Below, in pieces: positions 1-8,482 of a stretch of 64,000 nucleotides of DNA (position 1 is the stretch's first letter; each line of letters begins with the position of its first letter). Position numbers and translations under genes: made by a program. The notes beneath the pieces were generated by a model, which was not told the DNA's origin, did no database searches, and saw only the letters and a program-made list of their open reading frames with translations. The stretch is from Ascidiaceihabitans sp039975415 (GTDB taxonomy: Bacteria > Pseudomonadota > Alphaproteobacteria > Rhodobacterales > Rhodobacteraceae). The stretch lies in NCBI RefSeq assembly GCF_039975415.1, contig NZ_JBDWHD010000014.1, one strand, 5' to 3'.

Positions 1-1313
1 GCGGTTTGGGCGATAATATAGTTTTCGTGGACTTGCCCACGTGCCGTGCCCAACGGCAGGTCTTGGGGCGCCTCATCTGGCACAGGTTCAGGGGCCATAA
101 CCTGACCGCTGTAATCTTGTCGCATCTCTGCAAAACCGGGCGCTTGCGTCTCGCGGGGAGTGACACGCGACCCAACGTGGGGACGGTCCATCTGATACAC
201 GCGCCCGGCCGTGGTCTCTGGTGTCATGGCCCCCAAAGTGGCACCCGCAACAGTGGTCGACGCGCGATGCCCAGCATCTGCCAGCGCATGCCGCAGCGCG
301 GACACGATCAATCCACGCGCCAGTCCCGGATCACGAAAGCGGACCTCGGATTTGGCCGGGTGCACATTCACATCCACAAGCGTCGGATCGCAATCCAGAA
401 ACAGGGCCGCCGCCGGGTGACGATCACGGCTTAGAAAATCGAAATAGGCCCCGCGCAACGCTCCCACCAGCAACTTGTCACGCACCGGGCGACCGTTGAC
501 GAACAGGTACTGCGCCACGGCTGAACCACGCGAATAGGTCGGCAACGCAGCGTATCCTGTCAGATGCAGCCCCTCACGCTCTGCGTCTATTTTCAGGCTG
601 TTGTCTGCAAATTCGCGGCCCAAAACCGTGGCCAGTCGTCCATGCAGCGCGTCGAACATATCCCCTGTTTCCGCTTCGGCGCGAAAGGTCGTGCGGGGGG
701 CGTCGCCGCTGACATCGCGAAGCTCAAAGCGCACAAATGGCTCGGCCATCGCAAGGCGTTTGATCACATCCCCGATGGCTTGGGATTCGGCGCGGTCGGT
801 GCGCAGGAACTTCAACCGCGCAGGCGTGGCATAAAACAAATCCCGCAAGGTGATCACGGTTCCGCCATTTAAGGCAGCAGGTCGCACGTCGCCGACATGT
901 CCACCTTCGACATTGATCTCGTAGGCGGCGGCCCCGGGCACACGCGAGGTGATATTCAAACGCCCGACAGCGCCCAAAGATGGCAAGGCTTCGCCCCGAA
1001 AGCCAAAAGTGTGGATGTTCAACAGGTCAGAGCCATCGATCTTTGAGGTCGCATGGCGTGACAATGCCAAGGGCAAATCATCACCAGCAATGCCGCAGCC
1101 GTCGTCCGTGACGCGGATCAAGGTTTTGCCACCGTCCGCCACGTCGATGGTGATGCGCATTGCACCGGCATCTATCGCGTTTTCCACCAATTCCTTAACA
1201 GCCGACGCAGGGCGTTCGACCACTTCGCCTGCAGCGATGCGATTAATCGCAGCATCGTCAAGCTGGCGGATAACGGGGCGGTTTTCGCTGATGTTGGGGT
1301 CAATTGCGGCCAT
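1..1313 (-). CDS. mutL: DNA mismatch repair protein MutL (3' end cut by window edge)
   Basis: Reading the minus strand from the ATG at 1313 gives 437 codons with no stop before the window edge, so the C-terminal part is missing. The N-terminus carries the GHKL ATPase motifs of MutL: RIAAGEVVERP, ELVENAIDAGA, a DDGCGI loop, and HATSKI followed by GFRGEAL. The last visible residues, PLGTARGQVHENYIIAQT, match the start of the C-terminal dimerisation domain. MutL couples MutS mismatch recognition to downstream excision. Rhodobacterales MutL proteins are a little over 600 residues, so roughly two thirds is present. The gene stands at the end of the minus-strand block, separated from the aminotransferase by a hairpin at 1358-1379. 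Confidence 0.95.
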   Translation of the reverse strand, partial: MAAIDPNISENRPVIRQLDDAAINRIAAGEVVERPASAVKELVENAIDAGAMRITIDVADGGKTLIRVTDDGCGIAGDDLPLALSRHATSKIDGSDLLNIHTFGFRGEALPSLGAVGRLNITSRVPGAAAYEINVEGGHVGDVRPAALNGGTVITLRDLFYATPARLKFLRTDRAESQAIGDVIKRLAMAEPFVRFELRDVSGDAPRTTFRAEAETGDMFDALHGRLATVLGREFADNSLKIDAEREGLHLTGYAALPTYSRGSAVAQYLFVNGRPVRDKLLVGALRGAYFDFLSRDRHPAAALFLDCDPTLVDVNVHPAKSEVRFRDPGLARGLIVSALRHALADAGHRASTTVAGATLGAMTPETTAGRVYQMDRPHVGSRVTPRETQAPGFAEMRQDYSGQVMAPEPVPDEAPQDLPLGTARGQVHENYIIAQT

Positions 1314-1357
1314 GCCCCGATATGTAGCATGCAAAGACGCGATTCGACCAGCAAGGT

Positions 1358-1379
1358 AAGGCGGGGTTTAGCCCGCCTT
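1358..1379 (-). terminator. Hairpin between aminotransferase gene and mutL
   Basis: Eight-base perfect arms (AAGGCGGG and CCCGCCTT) around a six-base loop lie in the 134-base gap between two minus-strand genes. The stem is GC-rich, but the minus-strand tail (TTACCTTG) is only weakly T-rich. A terminator for the aminotransferase transcript is the simplest reading; attenuation or processing ahead of mutL is possible. Confidence 0.5.
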
Positions 1380-1447
1380 TCTGGTGTTTTGGTTAACGCG
1401 CTGAAAAGGCTGCAAAGACGTCGTAAGGTGTGGCTTGCCGCACCTGA

Positions 1448-2797
1448 TTACGCCGCCGCAAAGCCCGCATCCAACCCTGTCAGAACACGGTTCACTTCAT
1501 CTTCGGTAATGATCAAAGGCGGCGACATCAGGATGTTGTTGCCGCCCAAACGCACCATAACGCCCGCATCATACGCCGCTGCATGAATGCGCTTCATCGT
1601 GGCCATGTCCATGGGGGTTTTGGCACCGCGGTCCGACACCAGTTCAAGCCCTGTCATCAACCCATGCCCGCCGCGGACGTCCCCGATGATATCGTATTTC
1701 TCCATCAATTTGACACACCCGTCATACAGTTGTGTGCCCCGCAAACCGGCATTTGTCTTTGTGTCCAAACGCAAGGTTTCAGACAGACAGGCCGTCACAG
1801 CCGCTGCCCCAACCGGATGCGCGGAATAGGTGTAGCCGTGGAAAATCGCCCCGTCTTCGCCAGATGTTTCAAACACCTCTGCCACAGCCTCCGACATCAA
1901 GGCCGCGCCAACCGGGAAGTACCCCGAAGTGATCCCTTTTGCGCAACACATCATATCAGGCTGCACGCCAAAGTGGGTGCTGCCGGACCAATCGCCAGAC
2001 CGTCCAAAGCCTGTAATTACTTCGTCCGCAATCATCAAAATCCCGTGGCGGTCGCAAATTTCGCGCATCAGCTTCATGAAATGCTGCCCCGGAACAATCA
2101 CACCACCCGCGCCCTGAATAGGCTCCATGATGAATGCGGCGATGCTGCCTGCGCCCTGAAACGCAATTTCATCTTCCATGGCAGCTGCAATGTTTTGGGC
2201 CAACACATCGGGATCCGTTTCATTGTACGGATTGCGATAGGTGTACGGGCTGGGCATGTGAAAACATCCCGGCATCAACGGTTCATAGTTGATGCGGAAC
2301 CGGTTGTTTCCATTCACCGAAGCGCCGCCAAAATGGGTCCCGTGATACCCCTTTTTCAAGGACAGGAATTTGGTCCGGTTCGGTTCGCCTTTGATCCGGT
2401 GATATTGGCGCGACAACCGCAGACACGTTTCAACCGAATCCGACCCACCAGAGGTAAAAAACACGCGGCCCATGCCGTCTGCTTCAAAGAATTCGCGCAC
2501 AGCATAAGAGGCTTCGATCGCAGTTGGGTTGGATGTGCCTGCAAATGCTGAATAATACGGCAAATCATAAAGCTGTTTTGCAATGGCGTCTTTCACAACA
2601 TCGTTTGAATACCCAAGATTGACGCACCACAGCCCGCCCACCGCATCCACAGTTTCATGTCCGTCGATGTCTTTGATGACAGATCCGTCTGCGCCCGCAA
2701 TGATCGTCGGAGCGTTGGCTTTCGCTTCACCGGGGTGCCCCATCGGATGCCACAAATGTTGCGCGTTGTTGGCGCGAAGGAAATTGTCGTCTTTCAT
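1448..2797 (-). CDS. Class III (omega) PLP-dependent aminotransferase
   Basis: A 449-residue fold-type I aminotransferase of the omega-amino acid/beta-alanine/taurine-pyruvate type. Visible motifs are SGGSDSVETCLRLSRQYH (PLP phosphate cup, near residue 115), KKGYHGTHFGG, the ADEVITGFGRSG stretch (near 255) and CCAKGITSGYFPVGA, where the lysine is the Schiff-base residue. The C-terminal GGNNILMSPPL motif is typical of the family. Members transfer an amino group from an omega-amino acid or amine to pyruvate or glyoxylate. A good ribosome site (GGAGAG) precedes the ATG. The neighbours (metal transporter, mutL) give no clue to the substrate, so I do not name it further. Confidence 0.88.
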   Translation of the reverse strand: MKDDNFLRANNAQHLWHPMGHPGEAKANAPTIIAGADGSVIKDIDGHETVDAVGGLWCVNLGYSNDVVKDAIAKQLYDLPYYSAFAGTSNPTAIEASYAVREFFEADGMGRVFFTSGGSDSVETCLRLSRQYHRIKGEPNRTKFLSLKKGYHGTHFGGASVNGNNRFRINYEPLMPGCFHMPSPYTYRNPYNETDPDVLAQNIAAAMEDEIAFQGAGSIAAFIMEPIQGAGGVIVPGQHFMKLMREICDRHGILMIADEVITGFGRSGDWSGSTHFGVQPDMMCCAKGITSGYFPVGAALMSEAVAEVFETSGEDGAIFHGYTYSAHPVGAAAVTACLSETLRLDTKTNAGLRGTQLYDGCVKLMEKYDIIGDVRGGHGLMTGLELVSDRGAKTPMDMATMKRIHAAAYDAGVMVRLGGNNILMSPPLIITEDEVNRVLTGLDAGFAAA

Positions 2798-2864
2798 TGC
2801 AGGCTCTCCTATCTGGGTTCAGCAAACAGGGCCAGAAAAGCGGTCTATTGGCAAGACATGATCA

Positions 2865-3776
2865 TCACGTGCGTTTGCGATGCGGCCCCAAAATTGCGGC
2901 CAGCGCCAAAAGCACACCGGACATTGTCGCAATCATTCCTGCGGCACTGACCGACGCATCAAACCCCAGCCAAAGCGGCCCATACCCTGCCAGAATATAT
3001 CCCGAAACCGCGGCCAAAAGCGCAAACAACATCGACCACGCCACCTGGGTTTCCAACCGGTTTGTCATCATACGTGCCGCGGCGGGGGGGCATATGAACA
3101 TCGCAATCACGATAATCGATCCTACCGCATCAAATGCAGCCACCGCAGCGATGGCGGACACCACCACCAAAGCCAACCCCAAAGGCCGTGTGCGCATACC
3201 AATGGTCTGGGCGAACCCTTCATCAAAGGTCGAGATTTTCAGCGGCCGCCAGAATACGCCGATAAACAGCCCCACCAGAACAAGCGTGCCTGCCATACGC
3301 GGCAGCTCAACCGGCAGCCCGGAAAGTGCGTCCAGATCCAGCAGCGACGACCATCCCAAAGCATCCAGCCAGATCAGACTTTCCAAGTTGCCAAACAGGG
3401 CATGCTCCACGTCCAGATGCACGCTGCTGGTGTCGGACTGTTCCAAAAGCAACACCCCGCCTGCGAACATGGTGGTGAACACAACCCCCATGGCGGCCCC
3501 TGGTTCGATCTTGCCCAACCGTTGGATCGCTTCGATCGCGGCAACCGAGATGATCGCCGCTGCCGCGGCACCCAACAACATGGGAAGGGCCGCAACCATA
3601 CCGCTCAGCAAGAAGGCGACGACGATCCCGGGCAACACCACATGGCTGATCGCGTCACCGATCAAAGCCTGCCTGCGCAACAACAAGAAATTGCCCGGTA
3701 GCGCACAGGCCATGGCCACAAAAATACCGATCAGCATCGGGGTCAGAGACAGGGGGACAAACTCTGCGCCGCTCAT
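2865..3776 (-). CDS. Metal ABC transporter permease (TroD/MntD/ZnuB type)
   Basis: A 303-residue integral membrane protein of the ABC-3 permease family, with about eight hydrophobic segments and the conserved QALIGDAISHVVLPGIV motif near residue 35 that contacts the ATPase. It should form a heterodimer with the permease encoded just upstream (3773-4978), whose stop overlaps this start by four bases, which implies translational coupling. It is the last gene of a four-gene operon for import of manganese or zinc (iron is possible). The family cannot be assigned to one metal from the permease alone. Confidence 0.9.
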   Translation of the reverse strand: MSGAEFVPLSLTPMLIGIFVAMACALPGNFLLLRRQALIGDAISHVVLPGIVVAFLLSGMVAALPMLLGAAAAAIISVAAIEAIQRLGKIEPGAAMGVVFTTMFAGGVLLLEQSDTSSVHLDVEHALFGNLESLIWLDALGWSSLLDLDALSGLPVELPRMAGTLVLVGLFIGVFWRPLKISTFDEGFAQTIGMRTRPLGLALVVVSAIAAVAAFDAVGSIIVIAMFICPPAAARMMTNRLETQVAWSMLFALLAAVSGYILAGYGPLWLGFDASVSAAGMIATMSGVLLALAAILGPHRKRT

Positions 3777-4978
3777 GCCCCGACCCCTTGCGGGCGCGCC
3801 AGTTGCGCATCCACGTCGCGCAATTGATCCGTGGTCAAAAGCGTTTCCAAATCTGTCAGCCCATCATACAAAACCGCCGCGGCCTCATAGCTGTGATCCC
3901 CGCGCACAATCGTCCACCGCGCTTCGTCCAGCATGGCCTTGGCCGCCCGCGCCTGACCTGCGTCCGTGGGCACGCCATCTGCCAAAACCAGACCGGCCCG
4001 TTTCAACAAACGCATCGTCAGCCCTTCGTAAATGGGTTGGTTTTGGGCCAGCGCAAGCAATCCTTGCCGCAAATGCACCCGTTTCTGGAACGTCCGGTGG
4101 CGTAGAAACGAAGACAAAACACCGCGACCAGGCGCAAACAGAAGCGACAAGGCAAACAACGCAAAGCTGGCCAGAACTATGATAGGGCCCGTCGGCACAT
4201 TCGGCAGCGCGGCAGAGGTTGCGGCACCAACATACCCGGACGCTCCGCCTGCAAGCCCCGCAATCATCACCACATGATCGGTGCGTTCCGTCCAGAACCG
4301 TGCTGTGACAGGCGGAATAATCAGCAAAGCCACAATCAGGATCAGACCCACAATTTTCAAACCCACAACAGTCACCGCCAAAACGATGCCCATCATAGCC
4401 AAATCAATCCGGGTCACATTGCGGCCCGATGCGCTGGCGTACTCAGGATCAAACGCCGCCAACGTCAAAGGCCTGCGCAGCAACAAGACCAACAACAACG
4501 TCAGCGCTGCCGATCCCGCCAGAACAATCGCGTCGGTGCGCAACATTCCCGCCGTTGATCCCAAAAGGAAGCCTTCCAAACCAGCTTGCCGTCCCGCGCT
4601 CATGGATTGGATTACGGTCAAAATAACGATGCCAAATCCGAAAAACACCGACAATACAGCCCCAATGGCCGCGTCTTCGGCCAGTCGCGTGCGTGTGGAC
4701 AACCAACTGACACACAACAAACCGATGCCCGCAGACACCGCACCGCCCAATAGCAACCCGACCAAGGACCGCCCGTCACCGCCAAGCGCCACCATGATAA
4801 TAAACGCAAGCCCTACACCGGGCAGCGTCGCGTGTGACACGGCATCACTGACAAGGGCGCGTTTGCGCAAGAACAAGAACGTGCCGCCGCCGCCAGCCGC
4901 CATACCCAACAGCATGGCGCCCAGCGTCACAAGCGTGGCGTTATAGCCAAGCCCCAATAACAATGCGTCCGAAATCAT
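3773..4978 (-). CDS. Metal ABC transporter permease with C-terminal extension (TroC/MntC type)
   Basis: Residues 1 to about 285 form a standard ABC-3 metal permease (the KRALVSDAVSHATLPGVGLAF motif is the ATPase-coupling loop; about eight hydrophobic segments). The remaining 115 or so residues are soluble and charged. They begin near LRHRTFQKRVHLRQGLL and look like a winged-helix, DtxR/MntR-like segment (LLKRAGLVL then GVPTDAGQARA). At 401 residues it is about 100 longer than its partner. Such permease-regulator extensions are known in Tro/Mnt-type transporters. Its stop overlaps the next permease start by four bases. Whether the tail senses metal or only braces the complex cannot be told from sequence. 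Confidence 0.88.
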   Translation of the reverse strand: MISDALLLGLGYNATLVTLGAMLLGMAAGGGGTFLFLRKRALVSDAVSHATLPGVGLAFIIMVALGGDGRSLVGLLLGGAVSAGIGLLCVSWLSTRTRLAEDAAIGAVLSVFFGFGIVILTVIQSMSAGRQAGLEGFLLGSTAGMLRTDAIVLAGSAALTLLLVLLLRRPLTLAAFDPEYASASGRNVTRIDLAMMGIVLAVTVVGLKIVGLILIVALLIIPPVTARFWTERTDHVVMIAGLAGGASGYVGAATSAALPNVPTGPIIVLASFALFALSLLFAPGRGVLSSFLRHRTFQKRVHLRQGLLALAQNQPIYEGLTMRLLKRAGLVLADGVPTDAGQARAAKAMLDEARWTIVRGDHSYEAAAVLYDGLTDLETLLTTDQLRDVDAQLARPQGVGA

Positions 4979-4980
4979 GA

Positions 4981-5787
4981 CTACCCTAAAGTGCCAGACA
5001 AAGCGTCCATTTGTGCACCGCCCAAACGCCCACCATACGTCGTTTGCAGGTTTTCTTGTGTAAACGTTGTCTCGACCGCCCCATGCGCAATCGCTTTGGT
5101 GTTGATCAGGAACACGTCGTCAAAGTAATCGGTTACTGTTGACAGGTCATGGTGCACAACGACAACGGTTTTACCCGCGTCGCGCAGGCTTTTCAGCACA
5201 TCAATGATGGCTTTTTCCGTCGCAGCATCGACCCCTGCGAAAGGTTCATCCAACAAGTACAAGTCTGCATCTTGCACAAGGGCACGCGCCAGAAAGACCC
5301 TTTGTTGTTGCCCGCCCGACAATTGCCCGATCTGGCGCTTTGCGAAATCAGCCATGCCCACGCGGGTCAAACACGCCATCGCCTGATCGCGGTGCTTTTG
5401 ACGCACACGTCCCAAAAGTCCCAACTGGGCGTAAAGCCCCATCATGACCACATCGATCACGCGCGTGGGGAAATCCCAATCAACGCTGGCACGCTGCGGG
5501 ACATACGCGATGCTGTCACGCATATCGGCAACCGTTTTGCCCATAACACTGACGGTGCCGGCAAGGGGCTGCAAAATACCCAAAGCAGCCTTTAGCAACG
5601 TCGACTTGCCCGCACCGTTTGGTCCGATAATCGCCGTCATAGCACCGGCGCGTACAGTCATATCAACCGAAAAAACCGCAGGTTTCTGACCATAGGATAC
5701 CGTCAGCCCCCGCACAGCCAAAGGGCTGTCGTTGCGGGCGGTGCGGTCGGCTTGTTGACCGTTCAAAGTGGCAAGTTCCACGCTCAT
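4981..5787 (-). CDS. Metal ABC transporter ATP-binding protein
   Basis: A 268-residue ABC ATPase: Walker A GPNGAGKST, Q-loop YVPQRASVDWDFP, signature LSGGQQQRV, Walker B LYLLDEP, and H-switch VVVHHDLSTV. The YVPQR...VDWDFP pattern is typical of Mn/Zn/Fe chelate-type importers. I start it at the ATG at 5787, which lies one base beyond the TGA of the binding-protein gene, rather than at 5823, which would overlap that gene by 35 bases. It energises the two permeases encoded directly downstream. Confidence 0.92.
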   Translation of the reverse strand: MSVELATLNGQQADRTARNDSPLAVRGLTVSYGQKPAVFSVDMTVRAGAMTAIIGPNGAGKSTLLKAALGILQPLAGTVSVMGKTVADMRDSIAYVPQRASVDWDFPTRVIDVVMMGLYAQLGLLGRVRQKHRDQAMACLTRVGMADFAKRQIGQLSGGQQQRVFLARALVQDADLYLLDEPFAGVDAATEKAIIDVLKSLRDAGKTVVVVHHDLSTVTDYFDDVFLINTKAIAHGAVETTFTQENLQTTYGGRLGGAQMDALSGTLG

Positions 5788-5788
5788 A

Positions 5789-6751
5789 TCAGCTTTCCAG
5801 TCCCAGTTTTCCCGACATCCCACCGGGATCGACCGTGGCCCCCAAAGCGCCCGCGATCGTCGTCACGTTATGGTCGATCATGCCAATGTATGTGCCTTCA
5901 TAAGACCCGTCAGGCCCCATGGCATCGCTGTAAAGTTCGCCACCGATTTTGACGGTATGGCCTTGCGCAGCCGCCCCTTCGATCAACGCGCGAATATTGC
6001 GATCCGACACAGACGTTTCGACAAAAGCGGCAGGCAGTTTGCGCGTCACCAACATATCAACCAACGCACTGATGCGGTTCAAACCAGCTTCGGATTCCGT
6101 GGAAATCCCCTGAATTCCGATCACTTCAAACCCGTAGACCCGCCCGAAATAGCCAAAGGCGTCGTGGGCGCTCAGCAAAACACGTTTTTCTGCAGGCACC
6201 AAAGCCAGAGTTTCGGTGCCATAAGCTGCTAGAATCTCTAGCTCTTCCATGTAGCCGTTTGCGTTGGCACTAAATGTTCCCGCCAGATCAGGGCGGGCTT
6301 CCCCCAAAGCTTCGCCAACAGCTTGAACAACGCCAATCCACATGGACGGGTCCATCCACACGTGGGGGTCAAAACGGTTTTCGTAATCGTCGTGGCCCAG
6401 CAATTGATCTTTTGGCAAACCTTCTGCGACCGGCACCACCATGCGCTTGCGACCCAGATCACCAAAGAAATCTTCCATTTGCGCTTCAAGGTATAACCCG
6501 TGCCACAACACCAAGTCGGCCCGCGCCATGGCCGCAATATCGCTGCGTGTCTGACGATACGCATGTGGGTCAACGCCGGGGCCCATCAGGGCTTTCACAG
6601 TCACTGCATCCCCCCCGATCCGACGCACAGCATCCGCAATCATTCCTGTCGTCGCAACAACTGACAACGGCCCTGCAGCATAGGCAGACGTGGTTGAGAA
6701 GGCAGTGATTGCTGCAGTTGATGCGGCTAGAAACTGGCGACGGGTGTGCAT
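5789..6751 (-). CDS. Metal ABC transporter substrate-binding protein (ZnuA/MntA/TroA family), Tat-exported
   Basis: A cluster 9 (TroA-like) periplasmic binding protein of 320 residues. The N-terminus MHTRRQFLAASTAA carries a twin-arginine motif (TRRQFL), a hydrophobic stretch and an AYA-A cleavage site, so Tat export is predicted. Metal-ligand motifs are PGVDPHAY, FDPHVWMDP, the AHDAFGYFGR loop and a late ETSVSDRN segment. No long His-rich acidic loop is present, which argues for Mn (or Fe) over a ZnuA-type zinc protein, but only weakly. The start at 6751 is set by a strong GGAGGT site at proper spacing. It is the first gene of the transporter operon. Confidence 0.9.
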   Translation of the reverse strand: MHTRRQFLAASTAAITAFSTTSAYAAGPLSVVATTGMIADAVRRIGGDAVTVKALMGPGVDPHAYRQTRSDIAAMARADLVLWHGLYLEAQMEDFFGDLGRKRMVVPVAEGLPKDQLLGHDDYENRFDPHVWMDPSMWIGVVQAVGEALGEARPDLAGTFSANANGYMEELEILAAYGTETLALVPAEKRVLLSAHDAFGYFGRVYGFEVIGIQGISTESEAGLNRISALVDMLVTRKLPAAFVETSVSDRNIRALIEGAAAQGHTVKIGGELYSDAMGPDGSYEGTYIGMIDHNVTTIAGALGATVDPGGMSGKLGLES

Positions 6752-6782
6752 GTGACCTCCAAGGCTACTTGGAATGAATATG

Positions 6783-6827
6783 CGAGTCATTTGCAAATTG
6801 TCAAGTTTTTGCGAACGATTCTCATTC
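6783..6827 (-). promoter_or_regulatory. Promoter and candidate metalloregulator sites of the metal ABC operon
   Basis: On the minus strand a TTGACA box (6799-6804) is followed by the perfect 10-bp palindrome ATTTGCAAAT (6789-6798) in the position expected between -35 and -10. Just upstream, GAATGAGAATCGTTC (6813-6827) resembles a degenerate Fur-family box. The placement fits repression by a Fur/Mur/MntR-type metalloregulator when metal is plentiful. The identity of the regulator is inference; none is encoded in the window. Confidence 0.55.
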
Positions 6828-6851
6828 ACACTGCGGTGTGCGCCCGAAAGG

Positions 6852-7799
6852 TCAGTCAAATGTGATTAAAAAAGAGGCACCGTTTTCTGGCGACAAAACT
6901 TCAATACGCCCACCATGCGCCCCGATCAAACTGCGCACGATACTCAGCCCCATGCCTGTGCCCCCATCAGGCCGCCGTGTTGTGAAGAACGGATCAAACA
7001 CGCGGGCGCGGTCGCCTTGCGCAATGCCGCGGCCATTGTCCGCCAAGACCATATGTCCGCCTTCCCACAAGATATCCAGCGTATCTGCTCCATGCGCCGC
7101 CGCGTTTTGCGCCAGCTGCACCAGAACCGCACTGAGATCATCCAAAGGCATCGGCACCGGATCAGCCCCTTCTATGCGAATGTCCAAACCCGGTATCACC
7201 GGCAACACATCTTGCAAAACGGCCTCTCCGGGGCCGGCCTGCTGGCTCGCTTTGGCATGGTGCCGCAAATCATCCAGCAAAGCCGCCATGCGTTTGCTGG
7301 ATGTGATCAAAGTCGCCGTCAAAGCCGCGCGGTCTGGTTCAGGCAACGATGCGTCATCCAAAAGCTCGGCAGCCCCTTGGATGCTGGTCAGTGGCGATTT
7401 CAATTCATGTGTCACGTGGTCGGCATACGCACGCATGGATTCCGCACGATTGTGGAGGGTTTCGCCCATATCCATGATGCTTTTTCCCAAAGCGTGAAAT
7501 TCAGGCGTGCCGAAATGTTCGGGGACAGCGCTGTCGCGTCGTCCGGTTTTTAACGCGCCGGCGTGCCGTGTCAGCGCATAAACAGGGCGCAGCACCAAAC
7601 GCCACAGCAAAAAGCCCAGAATACTTGTCGCCACCACCGCAATAAGCGTCACCAAAAGGGCCACTTCCTTGGCGCTCATGATATTGCCAAAAACACGGTA
7701 GTACACGATTGCGACCAAAGGGGTCATCAGCACCCCCGCAAGGCCGCCACCAATCACCAGTGCCAAAGGGGGGCGCCATTTGCGTGTTATTCGCTGCAT
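6852..7799 (-). CDS. Sensor histidine kinase
   Basis: A 315-residue membrane histidine kinase with two transmembrane segments near residues 12-34 and 47-68 and almost no periplasmic loop, so it probably senses in or at the membrane. The DHp H-box is HVTHELKSPLTSIQG with phospho-acceptor His131. The ATPase domain has AQNAAAHG (N box), LADNGRGI (G1), FDPFFTTRR (F) and GTGMGLSIVR (G2). HELKSP is the variant seen in CreC/QseC-like kinases. Its start overlaps the regulator gene end by 13 bases, so the pair is co-translated. Confidence 0.9.
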   Translation of the reverse strand: MQRITRKWRPPLALVIGGGLAGVLMTPLVAIVYYRVFGNIMSAKEVALLVTLIAVVATSILGFLLWRLVLRPVYALTRHAGALKTGRRDSAVPEHFGTPEFHALGKSIMDMGETLHNRAESMRAYADHVTHELKSPLTSIQGAAELLDDASLPEPDRAALTATLITSSKRMAALLDDLRHHAKASQQAGPGEAVLQDVLPVIPGLDIRIEGADPVPMPLDDLSAVLVQLAQNAAAHGADTLDILWEGGHMVLADNGRGIAQGDRARVFDPFFTTRRPDGGTGMGLSIVRSLIGAHGGRIEVLSPENGASFLITFD

Positions 7800-8482
7800 G
7801 GACCCATCCGCACGCCAACGCCATGTACCGTTTCAATTGCATCCGCACATCCGGCTGCGGACAATTTGGCCCTCAGATTGCGCAAGTGGCTGTCAACTGT
7901 ACGGTCACTGACATGGATGTTCACGCCATACATCGCATCCGTCAAAGCAGGCCGTGCCGACACATGGTCAGGATGGGCCATAAGATGGGCCAGCAGCGCC
8001 ATTTCCCGCGCCGTCAACGCGACAGGCACACCCGCGACCGCACACAAGTGCCGATCCGCATCCAGCGTCAAGCAACCGCGCTGCACCCCTTTTGGCACTT
8101 CGGTCACAGAAGCAACCGCGCCACTGCGTTTCAGTATGGCTTTCACGCGTGCCGACAATTCGCGTGGCGAAAACGGTTTGACAACATAGTCGTCGCCGCC
8201 CAGCTCGAACCCCAGAACCCGGTCAATTTCATCGTTTCGCGCCGTTAGAAACAGGATCGGCGTGGTGCGGGTTTGACGCAGGGTGCGGCAGACCTCAAGG
8301 CCGTCCATGCGCGGCAGCCCAATATCCAGCACCACAAGATCAAAGCGACCAGATTGCGCTTTGGCCAGCCCTTCGGCCCCGTCGCCGGCCTCTTCTACGG
8401 TGTGGCCCGCTTGGGTCAGGCCGATGCGCACCACTTGGCGGATTTCCGGATCATCATCCACGATCAGAATGGAATGGGTCAT
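7787..8482 (-). CDS. OmpR/PhoB-family response regulator
   Basis: 231 residues: an N-terminal receiver with the acidic pair DDD at 9-11, phospho-acceptor Asp53 (LVVLDIGLP), the conserved Thr (LFLTARN) and Lys (VVKPFSP). A C-terminal winged helix follows, ending VDSHLRNLRAKL and ETVHGVGVRM. It is the cognate partner of the histidine kinase encoded immediately downstream. Its ATG overlaps the stop of the upstream membrane protein gene by four bases, making a three-gene coupled operon. Targets are unknown. Confidence 0.93.
   Translation of the reverse strand: MTHSILIVDDDPEIRQVVRIGLTQAGHTVEEAGDGAEGLAKAQSGRFDLVVLDIGLPRMDGLEVCRTLRQTRTTPILFLTARNDEIDRVLGFELGGDDYVVKPFSPRELSARVKAILKRSGAVASVTEVPKGVQRGCLTLDADRHLCAVAGVPVALTAREMALLAHLMAHPDHVSARPALTDAMYGVNIHVSDRTVDSHLRNLRAKLSAAGCADAIETVHGVGVRMGPCSE

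Noticed and set aside
2797..4182. 461-codon plus-strand open frame
   Set aside because: Antisense to two well-conserved metal permease genes; its translation is low in hydrophobic order and rich in Pro/Ser, and has no recognisable motif.
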